From assembly GCF_038007305.1 (NCBI RefSeq), contig NZ_JBBOWV010000001.1, positions 439,501 through 503,500 of the forward strand: a stretch of 64,000 nt of DNA, in the 5' to 3' direction. Shown piece by piece: positions 25,614-34,537 of this stretch. Under the pieces are notes generated by a model that worked only from the letters and a program-made list of their open reading frames with translations, was not told the DNA's origin and made no database searches. The stretch comes from Solibacillus sp. FSL W7-1436 (GTDB lineage Bacteria; Bacillota; Bacilli; Bacillales_A; Planococcaceae). Position 1 is the stretch's first letter; every line of letters starts with the position of its first letter. The position numbers were made by a program, and so were the translations under genes.

Positions 25614-26702
25614 ATGAAAAGATTTACTTGGCTTTCTCTTATTCTTACAGCTCTTTTATTAGTTTTGGCTGCGTGCGGCGACTCCGAAGAGACGACAAAT
25701 GATTCAACTCAAGGCGATAGCGGCACGACAGAAGGGACAGAAGAAAATGCTTCCGGCAAGCTCGTCATTTACACAGGGCGTGACGAAAACATGGTACAGG
25801 GTGTTATTGAAAAGTTTAATGAGCGTTACCCGGATATCGAAGTGGAATATATGACAATGGGTGCACAGCAGATTTTAGAGCGTGTGCGTGGTGAAAAAGC
25901 CAATCCGCAAGGTGATTTCTGGTGGGGCGGTACACAGTCAGCGATGATGGTTGCCGCAAATGAAGATTTACTTTTACAGTGGGATCCTTCATTTGTCGAT
26001 TCCATTGACCCTCTTCACAAAGATGAAGAAAATCGCTGGGTCGGTGAAATGCTGTTACCTGAAGTCATTATGATTAACAGTGATGTCATGTCACCGGAAG
26101 AAGGTCCACAGGATTGGGATGATTTACTTGATCCGAAGTGGAAAGATGAAATTTTAATTCGCGGAGTTCTTGCTTCGGGAACGATGCGCACAATCTATTC
26201 TTCTATGATTTTCCGTCAGGGTGCCGATGATCCGTCAAAAGGCTATGACTGGCTGATGCAACTTGATGCGAATACGAAAGAATATACACAGGATCCTAAC
26301 GCATTGTATTTAAAACTGGCACGCCAGGAAGGTTCAATTTCTTTATGGAACCTGCAAGATATTTTACTGAAAAAGCATACAACGGATTACACGTTTGATT
26401 TTATTTATCCGGAAAGCGGTGCACCGATCTTAGTCGATGCAGTAGGTATCGTAAACAATGCTAAAAATGAAGCGAACGCTAAATTATTTATGGAATTCCT
26501 GTTCGATCAGGAGACAATGGTAGAGCTTTCTAAAGAGTATTACCAAATTCCAACACGTACGGATATTGCGGCGGATGCAATGCCGGACTGGTATAAAGAC
26601 TTGGATTTAAAACCATTGGATATCGATTGGCAAGTAATGGCCGATAAAGAAGCGGAATGGATGGAGTATTGGGATACAAATATTAAAGGAAAAGGCAAAT
26701 AG
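25614..26702 (+). CDS. ABC importer substrate-binding lipoprotein (family 1, FbpA/FutA-like)
   Basis: Periplasmic-binding-type lipoprotein of 362 residues that captures the ligand for the importer encoded next. Signal peptide with lipobox LAAC (Cys 21), then a low-complexity Ser/Thr/Glu linker (residues 22-45) and the binding core starting KLVIYTGRDENMVQGVIEKF. This start is typical of iron(III), thiamine and polyamine binding proteins. A tight AAGGAGG precedes the ATG. A hairpin after the stop (26715-26740) would let this gene be expressed above the ATPase and permease. The ligand may be ferric iron, but no Fur site supports that; 2-aminoethylphosphonate or polyamines are alternatives. Confidence 0.82.
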   Translation: MKRFTWLSLILTALLLVLAACGDSEETTNDSTQGDSGTTEGTEENASGKLVIYTGRDENMVQGVIEKFNERYPDIEVEYMTMGAQQILERVRGEKANPQGDFWWGGTQSAMMVAANEDLLLQWDPSFVDSIDPLHKDEENRWVGEMLLPEVIMINSDVMSPEEGPQDWDDLLDPKWKDEILIRGVLASGTMRTIYSSMIFRQGADDPSKGYDWLMQLDANTKEYTQDPNALYLKLARQEGSISLWNLQDILLKKHTTDYTFDFIYPESGAPILVDAVGIVNNAKNEANAKLFMEFLFDQETMVELSKEYYQIPTRTDIAADAMPDWYKDLDLKPLDIDWQVMADKEAEWMEYWDTNIKGKGK

Positions 26703-26714
26703 TAGTTATATGAC

Positions 26715-26740
26715 AGACCTCTGAATCAAGAGGTCTTTCT
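26715..26740 (+). terminator. intra-operon attenuating terminator
   Basis: A 7-bp stem (26715-26721 with 26730-26736), followed by TTCTTTTCC. It lies in the 74-nt gap between binding protein and ATPase genes, where partial termination would favour the binding protein. Confidence 0.7.
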
Positions 26741-26776
26741 TTTCCTAATTTGTCGGTATGAAGGGAGTTGGATTGG

Positions 26777-27847
26777 ATGAAAGCTGTTCGTATTAACGAC
26801 GTTTCAAAAAAATTCGGTGATGTCGTGAGCGTCAAAGATTTAGAGCTGGATATAAAATCGGGTGAATTTTTTACATTTCTAGGTCCGAGTGGGTGTGGCA
26901 AAACAACAACATTACGGATGATTGCCGGATTTTACTACCCTTCTCAAGGTAAAATTTACTTTGACAATCAGGATGTCACAACATTGCAGCCTAATAAACG
27001 GAATATTGGAATGGTGTTTCAAAACTATGCACTCTTCCCGCATATGACAGTCAATGAAAATATTGCATTCGGTCTGGAGATCCGGAAATATGATAGAAAA
27101 ACGATCAAAGAAAAGGTTGACCGGATACGCGAGCTTGTTCATCTAGGTCCATATGGCTCACGCAAAATCAATGAATTATCGGGTGGTCAGCAGCAGCGTG
27201 TTGCTTTGGCACGTGCGCTTGTCATTGAACCTGACATTTTGCTTCTGGATGAGCCATTATCCAATTTGGATGCAAAATTACGTGAGGAAACGCGGATTGA
27301 AATCAAACGGATTCAGTCGGAACTGGGTGTGACGACAATTTACGTTACCCATGACCAGACTGAGGCGATGGCAATGTCCGACCGGATTATGGTAATGGAG
27401 CATGGCGTCGTCAAACAAATCGGTACGCCACAGGAAATTTACCATCGGCCAAACAACCGCTTTGTCGCTACTTTTATCGGAGAGACAAACTTGCTTACGA
27501 TGAAAGTAAAATCGATTGAAGACAATATGATTACCGTTACAAATGATAAAGGACTTGAACTGCAAGGCCTGACAGAAAACTTGGCAGCGGGTCTTCAAGT
27601 AGCAATCGGAGACGAAATTTATGTATCCGTCCGTCCTGAAGCATTTGAAAGCGGTCCTGGTGAAAACACCGTTACAGGTATCGTCGAGCTGATCGAATTT
27701 ACCGGAATCAGCGTAAATTACTTTATCAAATGGAATGATACTACATTAAAAGCAATGATTATTAGTCGGGGTACTGCAATACTGCAAGCTGGCGATATGA
27801 TTGAACTACATATCCCGAAACAAAATATTTATTTCCTAGGAGAATAA
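26777..27847 (+). CDS. ABC importer ATPase (FbpC/PotA-like)
   Basis: Cytoplasmic ATPase of 356 residues that powers the importer. Walker A GPSGCGKTT, Q-loop in VFQNYALFPHMTV, signature LSGGQQQRVALARAL, Walker B ILLLDEPLSNLD and switch His in VTHDQTEAM are all intact. A C-terminal TOBE-type regulatory domain follows from about residue 280. The ATG at 26777 has AAGGGAG 9 nt upstream; an in-frame TTG 9 nt earlier is too close. The permease gene begins 15 nt after the stop. Confidence 0.9.
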   Translation: MKAVRINDVSKKFGDVVSVKDLELDIKSGEFFTFLGPSGCGKTTTLRMIAGFYYPSQGKIYFDNQDVTTLQPNKRNIGMVFQNYALFPHMTVNENIAFGLEIRKYDRKTIKEKVDRIRELVHLGPYGSRKINELSGGQQQRVALARALVIEPDILLLDEPLSNLDAKLREETRIEIKRIQSELGVTTIYVTHDQTEAMAMSDRIMVMEHGVVKQIGTPQEIYHRPNNRFVATFIGETNLLTMKVKSIEDNMITVTNDKGLELQGLTENLAAGLQVAIGDEIYVSVRPEAFESGPGENTVTGIVELIEFTGISVNYFIKWNDTTLKAMIISRGTAILQAGDMIELHIPKQNIYFLGE

Positions 27848-27862
27848 GAGAGGAGGCACACA

Positions 27863-29584
27863 ATGAGCAAAAAATCCGTTGACACATACGAAGCGAGTTG
27901 GTGGTCTCGTCTTACACAATCACGCTATTTTGTCTATATTCTTATCTCCCCGCTGTTTTTAATATTGTTTGCCTATGTTATTTATCCATTTTACTCAACG
28001 TTTATTCAGAGTTTTGCCGGAGACAATCAGCTGGCAAACTATCAGAAGTTTTTCAGTTTAGAAAGTACAGCCAATCTGGAGGCACTTTGGAACAGCTTTT
28101 ATATATCGATCATCAGTGTCATCTGCTGTGCTGTTGTCGGGGTCATGATGGCCTTTTTACTGGAACGCTATGACTTTCCGGGTCGCCGTCTTCTCTCTGT
28201 TTTAGTACTTGTCCCGATGGCATTGCCCCCCTTGGTCGGAGTTTTATCCTTTACATTTTTATATGGTGAAAGCGGCATCTTCCCGCGCTTATTCCAGCAG
28301 ATGTTTCAATTGGAAGATGTTCCGTTTGCATTAAAAGGGATTTGGGGTGTCATTGTTGTTCATACGTTTACGATGTATACGTACTTCTATTTGACCGCTT
28401 CTGCAGCTATTAAAGGGCTTGATCCTTCTTTGGAAGAAGCCGCAACCAGCCTGGGAGCAAGCAGGATACGCGTTTGGCGGAAGATTATTTTGCCGATGCT
28501 TACCCCATCTTTAATCGCATCTTCCCTCCTCGTTTTCATGGTGTCGATGGCATCCTATACAGCGCCACTCATGTTCGGGGTTGAACGTACAATGACGATG
28601 CAAATTTATTTATCACGGACAAACGGCAATTTGGATATGGCGGCAACGCAGTCGACCATTTTATCATTCGTGTCCATTACCTTTTTGCTTATTATGCGCT
28701 GGTATCAAAACCGACGTAACTATCAGAATTTAAGTAAAGGGATCAGTGTTCACCGTTCGGAAGTGAGCTCGAAGCCTTTGAAGTATTTAGCGGTTACACT
28801 TTCCTTCATCGGAACGCTAATTTTAATCTTGCCGATTTTAGTGCTGATTTTAATTTCATTTTCAAAAGACGGTGCCTGGACAATTCAGATTCTGCCGACC
28901 GAATATACGCTTGATCATTATAAAGCGCTATTTACGGATGAACGCACATGGCGGCCAATTTGGAACTCGCTGCAAATGGGCTTCATCGCAACAGTCGGCA
29001 ATATTATATTCGGTGTTGCTGCTGCTTATGCGATGGTCAGACTTAGCTTCAAAGGAAAAACAGCACTCGATATTCTAATTACGATCCCGTGGGCATTGCC
29101 GGGTACAGTTGTAGCTGTTAACTTAATCGCTGCGTTTTCCACGGAAAGCGTATTTACATTCAATCAAGTATTGATCGGTTCATTCTGGATTTTACCGCTT
29201 GCGTATTTTATCCGGCATTTGCCGCTTGTCTTCAGGTCAACATCCGCGTCCCTCATGCAGTTGGATCAGTCCGTGGAAGAGGCTTCGCGAAGTTTAGGGG
29301 CCTCGTGGTGGTATACATTCAGAAGAATTGTCATCCCGCTTACTTTATCTGGCGTTCTAGCCGGGACATTGCTCGCTTTTGTGCAAAGTATCGGGGAGTT
29401 CGTCGCATCGATTTTGATTTATAATACATCAACGATTCCTCTGTCGGTTGCCATATTCCAGAAGCTGTATGCCTTCAAGTTCGGTACAGCATGCGCATAT
29501 GGTGTGCTGCAGATCATTTTAATCCTCATTGTCCTGATCATTTCAGAACGTTTATCAAAAGGCTCTGCAGGGAGCGCTATTTAA
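27863..29584 (+). CDS. ABC importer permease, two permease modules fused (FbpB-like)
   Basis: Integral membrane protein of 573 residues with about 12 helices, made of two homologous permease halves in one chain. Each half has an EAA loop that docks on the ATPase: EEAATSLGASRIRVWRKIILP (about residues 192-212, shown here as a span) and EEASRSLGASWWYTFRRIVIP in the second half. A fused permease of this kind is typical of ferric iron importers such as FbpB, and some thiamine importers. GAGGAGG precedes the ATG. Ends in a strong terminator. Confidence 0.88.
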   Translation: MSKKSVDTYEASWWSRLTQSRYFVYILISPLFLILFAYVIYPFYSTFIQSFAGDNQLANYQKFFSLESTANLEALWNSFYISIISVICCAVVGVMMAFLLERYDFPGRRLLSVLVLVPMALPPLVGVLSFTFLYGESGIFPRLFQQMFQLEDVPFALKGIWGVIVVHTFTMYTYFYLTASAAIKGLDPSLEEAATSLGASRIRVWRKIILPMLTPSLIASSLLVFMVSMASYTAPLMFGVERTMTMQIYLSRTNGNLDMAATQSTILSFVSITFLLIMRWYQNRRNYQNLSKGISVHRSEVSSKPLKYLAVTLSFIGTLILILPILVLILISFSKDGAWTIQILPTEYTLDHYKALFTDERTWRPIWNSLQMGFIATVGNIIFGVAAAYAMVRLSFKGKTALDILITIPWALPGTVVAVNLIAAFSTESVFTFNQVLIGSFWILPLAYFIRHLPLVFRSTSASLMQLDQSVEEASRSLGASWWYTFRRIVIPLTLSGVLAGTLLAFVQSIGEFVASILIYNTSTIPLSVAIFQKLYAFKFGTACAYGVLQIILILIVLIISERLSKGSAGSAI

Positions 29585-29630
29585 CGCAAAAAAAGTAAAA
29601 GCAGAAAAACTGCTTTTACTTTTTTGCGTT
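29583..29630. terminator. bidirectional terminator
   Basis: A nearly perfect inverted repeat of about 21 bp (29583-29604 with 29610-29630) with internal A and T runs, between the convergent permease and GNAT genes. Confidence 0.87.
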
Positions 29631-30129
29631 ATAGCTCTTTTACCATCCATACTTGATCATAGTAGCTGCCTTCAACCTTCAGGGCACGCTCTTCCTTTGC
29701 AAATCGCTTAAATCCTAGTGATTCGTAAAGAGAGATTGCCTGTTCATTTGTAGACTCGACAGTTAAATGCAGCTGTTCAAGACCATCATTTTCTCTTAAT
29801 AGGCGCAACAGTTCTTCTATCATATCCCGCGCTACGCCTTTTCCTCTTGATTCAGGCATAACATAGAGTCCGACAAGAACACCTTTATGATTCAGTTTTG
29901 CACCCGTTTCTCTTTTAAATGTCGCAATTCCGATCAGCTCGTTCTCTTCAAATGCCCCAAGCGTAAATATATCGGCTTGCGGACGAAGACGCTGTTCAAT
30001 TTCCGGGACCGTATAATTGTTCTCATGTTCAAAAGACGAGCTAAATGATGTTGGAGAATGTAAAAGCCCGTGTAATCTAACGTGTTTATATTGTTCGGCA
30101 TCTTTATAACCTAATATTCGAATGTTCAT
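29629..30129 (-). CDS. GNAT family N-acetyltransferase
   Basis: Acetyl-CoA-dependent N-acetyltransferase of 166 residues. The acetyl-CoA-binding motif A is VGLYVMPESRGKGVARDMIEEL (Q/RxxGxG/A type, about residues 90-110), followed by ESTNEQAISLYESLGFK (motif B). Start ATG with GGTGAAAAG upstream. Monocistronic. The substrate (small molecule or protein) cannot be told. Confidence 0.87.
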   Translation of the reverse strand: MNIRILGYKDAEQYKHVRLHGLLHSPTSFSSSFEHENNYTVPEIEQRLRPQADIFTLGAFEENELIGIATFKRETGAKLNHKGVLVGLYVMPESRGKGVARDMIEELLRLLRENDGLEQLHLTVESTNEQAISLYESLGFKRFAKEERALKVEGSYYDQVWMVKEL

Positions 30130-30187
30130 CTTTTCACCTCATAACATTGCGTTCTATAATCTATACCCTCTTTCTTCATCTTTTACA

Positions 30188-31204
30188 CTATTTCTCTACT
30201 ATTGCTGACTCAATTTCGTTACGTAAAAGGGCTGGCGTGTCTGCATAAATCCCGATATATTTTGCCTTTTTTTCAAATCCGCCAACTATTTGAATCGTCT
30301 GCAATTCCTTCAGTTCAAGTACAAAATCAGGCTGTTCCACAGTATTTCCTATCACTTTAAAATGATGAATCTTTTCATCTTGAACAGACGTATGCAGTTG
30401 CGAAATATTTTTCAGGTCAATTTTGGTCTGTTTCAATAAGCCGTTGGAAAGATATAAATTTCCGTTTTCGATACGGACTGGATTTAGTACTAATGCGCGG
30501 GAATCTGCCAGCAAAAATAGGAGTCCATAAAGTGAGAGAACGGTATGGCCCCAAGCTAAAATCGGCATACGGTCATGGAAAAACCAATGAAATGCGATTG
30601 CTTCAAATAAAGCTGCATGAAAAATCATCACTAATACAGCTGCATACATCGTATTTTTGTGAACAGTAAATCCGCCTGGCTGTTTTTTCTTCCAACTGCA
30701 AAACGCATAATAAAAAACGAGTATCTCCTGGCAAAGTACTCTCATTAATACGTTATCTTTCACTTTCTCTTCTACAATCCGAGGAAACGCAAAAATAAGT
30801 TGCTCCTGTTCTAGTTTGACCGCCCGAATGATGCTCGGTAAGTATTTTATGAAAACAAATAAAATAATTAATTCCACAAAAACCAATCCCGCTTCAACAG
30901 CGATCGCAGAAAAAGCTATATAACGGAAAGGTTCCATCAATCCATTCGGGATGACTAGCCTAACAAATAAAATGCCCGCAGCAACAAAGACAACAAAACT
31001 TTTGACTGTCCATTTACCCTTTTGCAGCAAGAGAAGCGCAGGTGATACAACCGCACAGTCAATTAGTGAACCGATGACCATTCCGCGTACTTGCTCCTCT
31101 GAAAGTGCGGAAACAAACGACAACTGATAGACAACCATATTGCCAAGTAAAATGACACAGGCAATCAAGAGCCACTTATAATCAGCTACTCTTTGGAAAA
31201 CCAT
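30188..31204 (-). CDS. polytopic membrane protein of unknown function
   Basis: Protein of 338 residues. About six or seven helices occupy residues 10-240, including WLLIACVILLGNMVVY, IAVEAGLVFVELIILFVFI and AVLVMIFHAALFEAIAF. A soluble C-terminal domain of about 100 residues follows, rich in beta segments (LVLNPVRIENGNLYLSNGL). The layout recalls Bacillus proteins with a membrane part and a PH-like C-terminal domain, but I cannot name the family. The ATG at 31204 has GGAAGG 9 nt upstream. Confidence 0.6.
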   Translation of the reverse strand: MVFQRVADYKWLLIACVILLGNMVVYQLSFVSALSEEQVRGMVIGSLIDCAVVSPALLLLQKGKWTVKSFVVFVAAGILFVRLVIPNGLMEPFRYIAFSAIAVEAGLVFVELIILFVFIKYLPSIIRAVKLEQEQLIFAFPRIVEEKVKDNVLMRVLCQEILVFYYAFCSWKKKQPGGFTVHKNTMYAAVLVMIFHAALFEAIAFHWFFHDRMPILAWGHTVLSLYGLLFLLADSRALVLNPVRIENGNLYLSNGLLKQTKIDLKNISQLHTSVQDEKIHHFKVIGNTVEQPDFVLELKELQTIQIVGGFEKKAKYIGIYADTPALLRNEIESAIVEK

Positions 31205-31290
31205 AGCACTTCGCCTTCCTTTCACGCATTGCACATATTCCATAATACTTCCATTATAATTGATTACTATCCTTCCATCATCAATGAAAA

Positions 31291-31535
31291 AGAGGCCGTG
31301 ACATTACCCAAAAGCACTATTTTTCTCTGAGAGAAAAATAGCACTTTTTTGCTGAACGTTAAAATTGATTTCCATTCCGGGACGCTTTCCGCGGGCGTGG
31401 CCTGAGCCTGTAGTCTCAGGCGTCACGCTATTCCCGCAGGAGTCGCCCTGCATTCCAATCAATTTTTCAAATATCCGTTTTTTAATAATGTCTTTCCTCT
31501 TATTTAACGGTAATTCTACTTATGTCCCAGCCTCT
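31291..31535. repeat. MITE-like palindromic intergenic repeat
   Basis: About 245 bp bounded by imperfect terminal inverted repeats: AGAGGCCGTGACATTA (31291-31306), and AGAGGCTGGGACATAA read from the other end (31535-31520). Inside, an 11-bp terminator-like hairpin with a T-run (31317-31341) is followed by a GC-rich nested palindrome. That palindrome has core CCTGAG...CTCAGG (31401-31420), flanked by GCGTG/CACGC and GCGGG/CCCGC. An outer pair, AAAATTGATT (31361-31370) and AATCAATTTT (31458-31467), lies outside it. No transposase. The GGGAATAGCGTGACGC-type core is, by recall, widespread in Bacillales genomes. It fills the 350-nt gap 31205-31555. Confidence 0.72.
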
Positions 31536-31555
31536 GTAATTATTCGTTCATCATA

Positions 31556-32608
31556 CTAGCCATTCACGAGCATGTCCTTCATCAGTTCACGGTTGCGTTT
31601 TTCGAACACTTCATTATGCGAAGAAACTTTTGCAAACTGATCTGCTGTCGGTTCAAGGCTGATTTTGATGGCGTTGATCGCATTGACAGCATCTTGGAAT
31701 GTACCAGTAATTAAATATACTTTATTATCATATTTGGAAATATCGCCAACAGCATAAATACCGTCAACCGATGTCAGCCCTTTACCGTCCGTCAAATAAT
31801 AATAGTCATAGTCTTTATCTTTTTCAGGAGATAGTGCCGCATCAAAAGAAAAGGAAGAATCCCGGTCATAGCCGTGGTTTACAAGGACATCATCCACTAC
31901 GATTTTCGATGTTTCCTTTGTTACGACATTTTCCAAAATAACTTCTTCTATTTTTGTCTTCGTTTCATTCGCTACAAGTGTTTTAATCTGTGTATTTGTA
32001 ATGATAGGAACGCCATTATCCTGTAAATGACGGATTTGTGCTTCGTGCGCAGATAGCTTTTCGCCTCTGTAAATGACGGTAATCTGCTTGGCAATACCGA
32101 TCAGGTCCTTTGCCCAGTCAATCGCCGAGTTGCCTCCGCCTGAAATCAGCAGTGACTTGTCCTTAAAGCTTTGAATGCCTCGAATTGTATAATGCAAGTT
32201 CGATACTTCATACTTTTCCGCGCCTTCAATATGCAATTTAATCGGGCTAATAATGCCCCCGCCTACTGCAACAATCACTTTTTTCGAATAGTGTTTTTCG
32301 CCTGAACTTGTCTCAATCACAAATATATCTTCTTTTTTTGTGATGAAATCGACTTTCGTATTTAGACATACGGTTGGCTTAAATGTCAGTCCCTGTTTAA
32401 TGAGATTTTCAATGATTTGCTGTGCTGGTGTTGGAGGCATACCGCCGATATCCCAAATGATCTTTTCAGGATAAACGTGAAGCTTCCCGCCGAGCGTCGG
32501 CTGAAATTCAATAATTTTCGTTTTTAAATCTCTCAACCCTGCATAGAACGCACTGTATAATCCGCTAGGACCACCGCCAATTATCGTTACATCATAAATA
32601 TCGTTCAT
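31556..32608 (-). CDS. ferredoxin/flavodoxin--NADP reductase type 2 (YumC-like), probable siderophore reductase
   Basis: FAD- and NADPH-dependent oxidoreductase of 350 residues with the thioredoxin-reductase fold but no CxxC, as in YumC. The FAD motif IGGGPSGLYSAFYAGLRDL is at the N-terminus, the NADPH motif SGGGNSAIDWAKDL is near residue 160, and the second FAD block is GIYAVGDISKY. As the last gene of a Fur-controlled siderophore operon it probably supplies electrons for releasing iron from the ferric siderophore, which is inference from context. The ATG at 32608 has GGAGTG upstream; the frame stays open 168 nt further, into the ATPase gene, without a start signal. Confidence 0.85.
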   Translation of the reverse strand: MNDIYDVTIIGGGPSGLYSAFYAGLRDLKTKIIEFQPTLGGKLHVYPEKIIWDIGGMPPTPAQQIIENLIKQGLTFKPTVCLNTKVDFITKKEDIFVIETSSGEKHYSKKVIVAVGGGIISPIKLHIEGAEKYEVSNLHYTIRGIQSFKDKSLLISGGGNSAIDWAKDLIGIAKQITVIYRGEKLSAHEAQIRHLQDNGVPIITNTQIKTLVANETKTKIEEVILENVVTKETSKIVVDDVLVNHGYDRDSSFSFDAALSPEKDKDYDYYYLTDGKGLTSVDGIYAVGDISKYDNKVYLITGTFQDAVNAINAIKISLEPTADQFAKVSSHNEVFEKRNRELMKDMLVNG

Positions 32609-32690
32609 TCGAAACACTCCATTCTTTTCATTTGTCGGACAATAACACTTTTCGCGAAATCGCCTCCGGATTCCATTGACTAAGTTGCAG

Positions 32691-33509
32691 CTAAACGAGC
32701 ATTGCGGATTTCGAATGGTGTCTTCCGATTGGTACAACAGAAGGCGAATCCGAAACAGGATCTTGTGTGACAACACAGTTTAAATTAAATATATCTTTGA
32801 TCAATTCACTCGTAATTACGTTTGCTGGTGTACCCTCTGAAACAAGTCGACCTTTATGTAAAGCAAAAATATAGTCGGCATAGCGGGCGGATAAATTAAT
32901 ATCATGGAGTACCATTACAATTGTCGTTCCGTATTTACTATTTAAATCCGTCAATAAGTCCAAAATCTCAACTTGGTACGTAATATCCAAGTATGTAGTC
33001 GGTTCGTCCAAAAACAAAATGTCGGTTTGCTGTGCAAGTGCCATTGCAATCCATACACGTTGTCTTTGCCCTCCTGAAAGCTCATCGATATGACTGTCGG
33101 CAAGTTCGGTAATGTTCATCATTTCCATCGCTTCCGCAACTGCATCATAATCCTCAGTTGACCAGCCCTTTAAAAAGCTCTGATGCGGAAACCGGCCGCG
33201 GCCAACCAAGTCTGCAACCGTGATCCCTTCAGGAACGATCGGTGATTGCGGAAGAAGTCCTAAAACACGTGCAAGCTGTTTTGGCGGGATTTTGTTAATC
33301 GATTTATCATCCAACAATACTTGGCCGGAGATCGGCTTGATTAATCGTGCCATCGTTTTTAAAAGCGTCGATTTCCCACACCCATTCGAACCGATAATAA
33401 TGCTGATTTTATTGCTTGGAATCGCTAGACTGACACCTTGTAAAATCGCTTTGTTGTCATAGCCTGCAACAAGATTTTCCGTTTGGAATGTATGTGTCGA
33501 TTTCATCAT
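32691..33509 (-). CDS. ferric siderophore ABC importer ATPase (FecE/FhuC type)
   Basis: Cytoplasmic ATPase of the siderophore importer, 272 residues. Walker A GSNGCGKST, signature LSGGQRQRVWIAMALAQ, Walker B ILFLDEPTTYLD and switch MVLHDINLSARYADY all intact. The ATGATGA arrangement overlaps the upstream permease stop codon; the second ATG (33506) is also possible, given AAAGGAG just upstream. Fourth gene of the operon. Confidence 0.92.
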   Translation of the reverse strand: MMKSTHTFQTENLVAGYDNKAILQGVSLAIPSNKISIIIGSNGCGKSTLLKTMARLIKPISGQVLLDDKSINKIPPKQLARVLGLLPQSPIVPEGITVADLVGRGRFPHQSFLKGWSTEDYDAVAEAMEMMNITELADSHIDELSGGQRQRVWIAMALAQQTDILFLDEPTTYLDITYQVEILDLLTDLNSKYGTTIVMVLHDINLSARYADYIFALHKGRLVSEGTPANVITSELIKDIFNLNCVVTQDPVSDSPSVVPIGRHHSKSAMLV

Positions 33510-34537
33510 AAATCTCCTTTCCGATTAATACGGATTAATAAATAAATTAAGTATGGTGCACCGATTATCCCTGTAATAACCCCTACCGGATAGCGTGTCT
33601 CAAAAGCAAACTGTCCGATAAGATCTGCCGCCAGTACTAAAATGACCCCGATTAAACCTGCAGGGATAAGACCCGAAAATCCGACACCTGTTAATTTTTT
33701 GGCAATAGGACCTGCCAGGAATGAAATAAAGGCAATCGGACCCGTTGCAGCTGTCGCCAATGCAATCATAAGCACCGACGTAATAATAAGAATGACTCTC
33801 GTTTGATTTGTATTGACGCCTAGAGACGTCGCCGCCTGTTCACCAAGCTCCAGCATTTCCAGACGCTTTGCAAAATACATTAAAATCGGTGTGCAAATAC
33901 ACACGATAAGAATTAACGGATATAAGTTCGTTAATTTTGCACCGTTTAAACTGCCGCTCAGCCACCTCATTGCAGCCGGAATATCATGTGTATCCCCAAT
34001 GAGCATCAGATAGTTGATAAAGGCCGTCAGCATCGCCTGAATCCCGATACCGATTAAAATTAGTCGACCGATCGAAAAGGAAGTGCCTTTTGCCAGCAGA
34101 TAGATAAAGACAGCTGTTGCAAGCCCTCCGATTACAGCTGCGATGGATACGGCCGTATTGCTTGCATTTAATACAATGATGCAAAATACAGCTGCAGCAC
34201 TTGAACCTGTTGTAATCCCGATTACATTCGGATTTGCCAGCGGGTTGCGCAGCATCGTCTGGAAAATATAGCCCCCGACACCAAATGCAAAGCCTGCAAA
34301 CAAACCGGCCACCATTCTAGGGAAACGAATTGTATTTACCGCAAAGGATGCTCCCTTCACTTGTTCACCTAGTAAAACCTTTATGACATCCTGCACCGGA
34401 TAAATCGTGTTGCCGAGCATAAGCATCAAACCGCAAAGAACTAGCGAAATGATTGCCAGCAAGGAAGTCATCATTATAAACCGGCGTTTTCTTTTTAATC
34501 TTGACGTCTTAATCATCTTCATCGTTTCATTCATCAT
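33506..34537 (-). CDS. ferric siderophore ABC importer permease 2 (FecCD family)
   Basis: Membrane permease of 343 residues, about ten helices. FecCD/BtuC-family blocks are GGYIFQTMLRNPLANPNVIGITTGSSAAAV near residues 85-115 (span given) and ATAATGPIAFISFLAGPIAKKLTG near 265. It pairs with the preceding permease to form the channel. Its start overlaps the stop of the upstream permease by 4 nt (ATGA). Confidence 0.92.
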   Translation of the reverse strand: MMNETMKMIKTSRLKRKRRFIMMTSLLAIISLVLCGLMLMLGNTIYPVQDVIKVLLGEQVKGASFAVNTIRFPRMVAGLFAGFAFGVGGYIFQTMLRNPLANPNVIGITTGSSAAAVFCIIVLNASNTAVSIAAVIGGLATAVFIYLLAKGTSFSIGRLILIGIGIQAMLTAFINYLMLIGDTHDIPAAMRWLSGSLNGAKLTNLYPLILIVCICTPILMYFAKRLEMLELGEQAATSLGVNTNQTRVILIITSVLMIALATAATGPIAFISFLAGPIAKKLTGVGFSGLIPAGLIGVILVLAADLIGQFAFETRYPVGVITGIIGAPYLIYLLIRINRKGDL

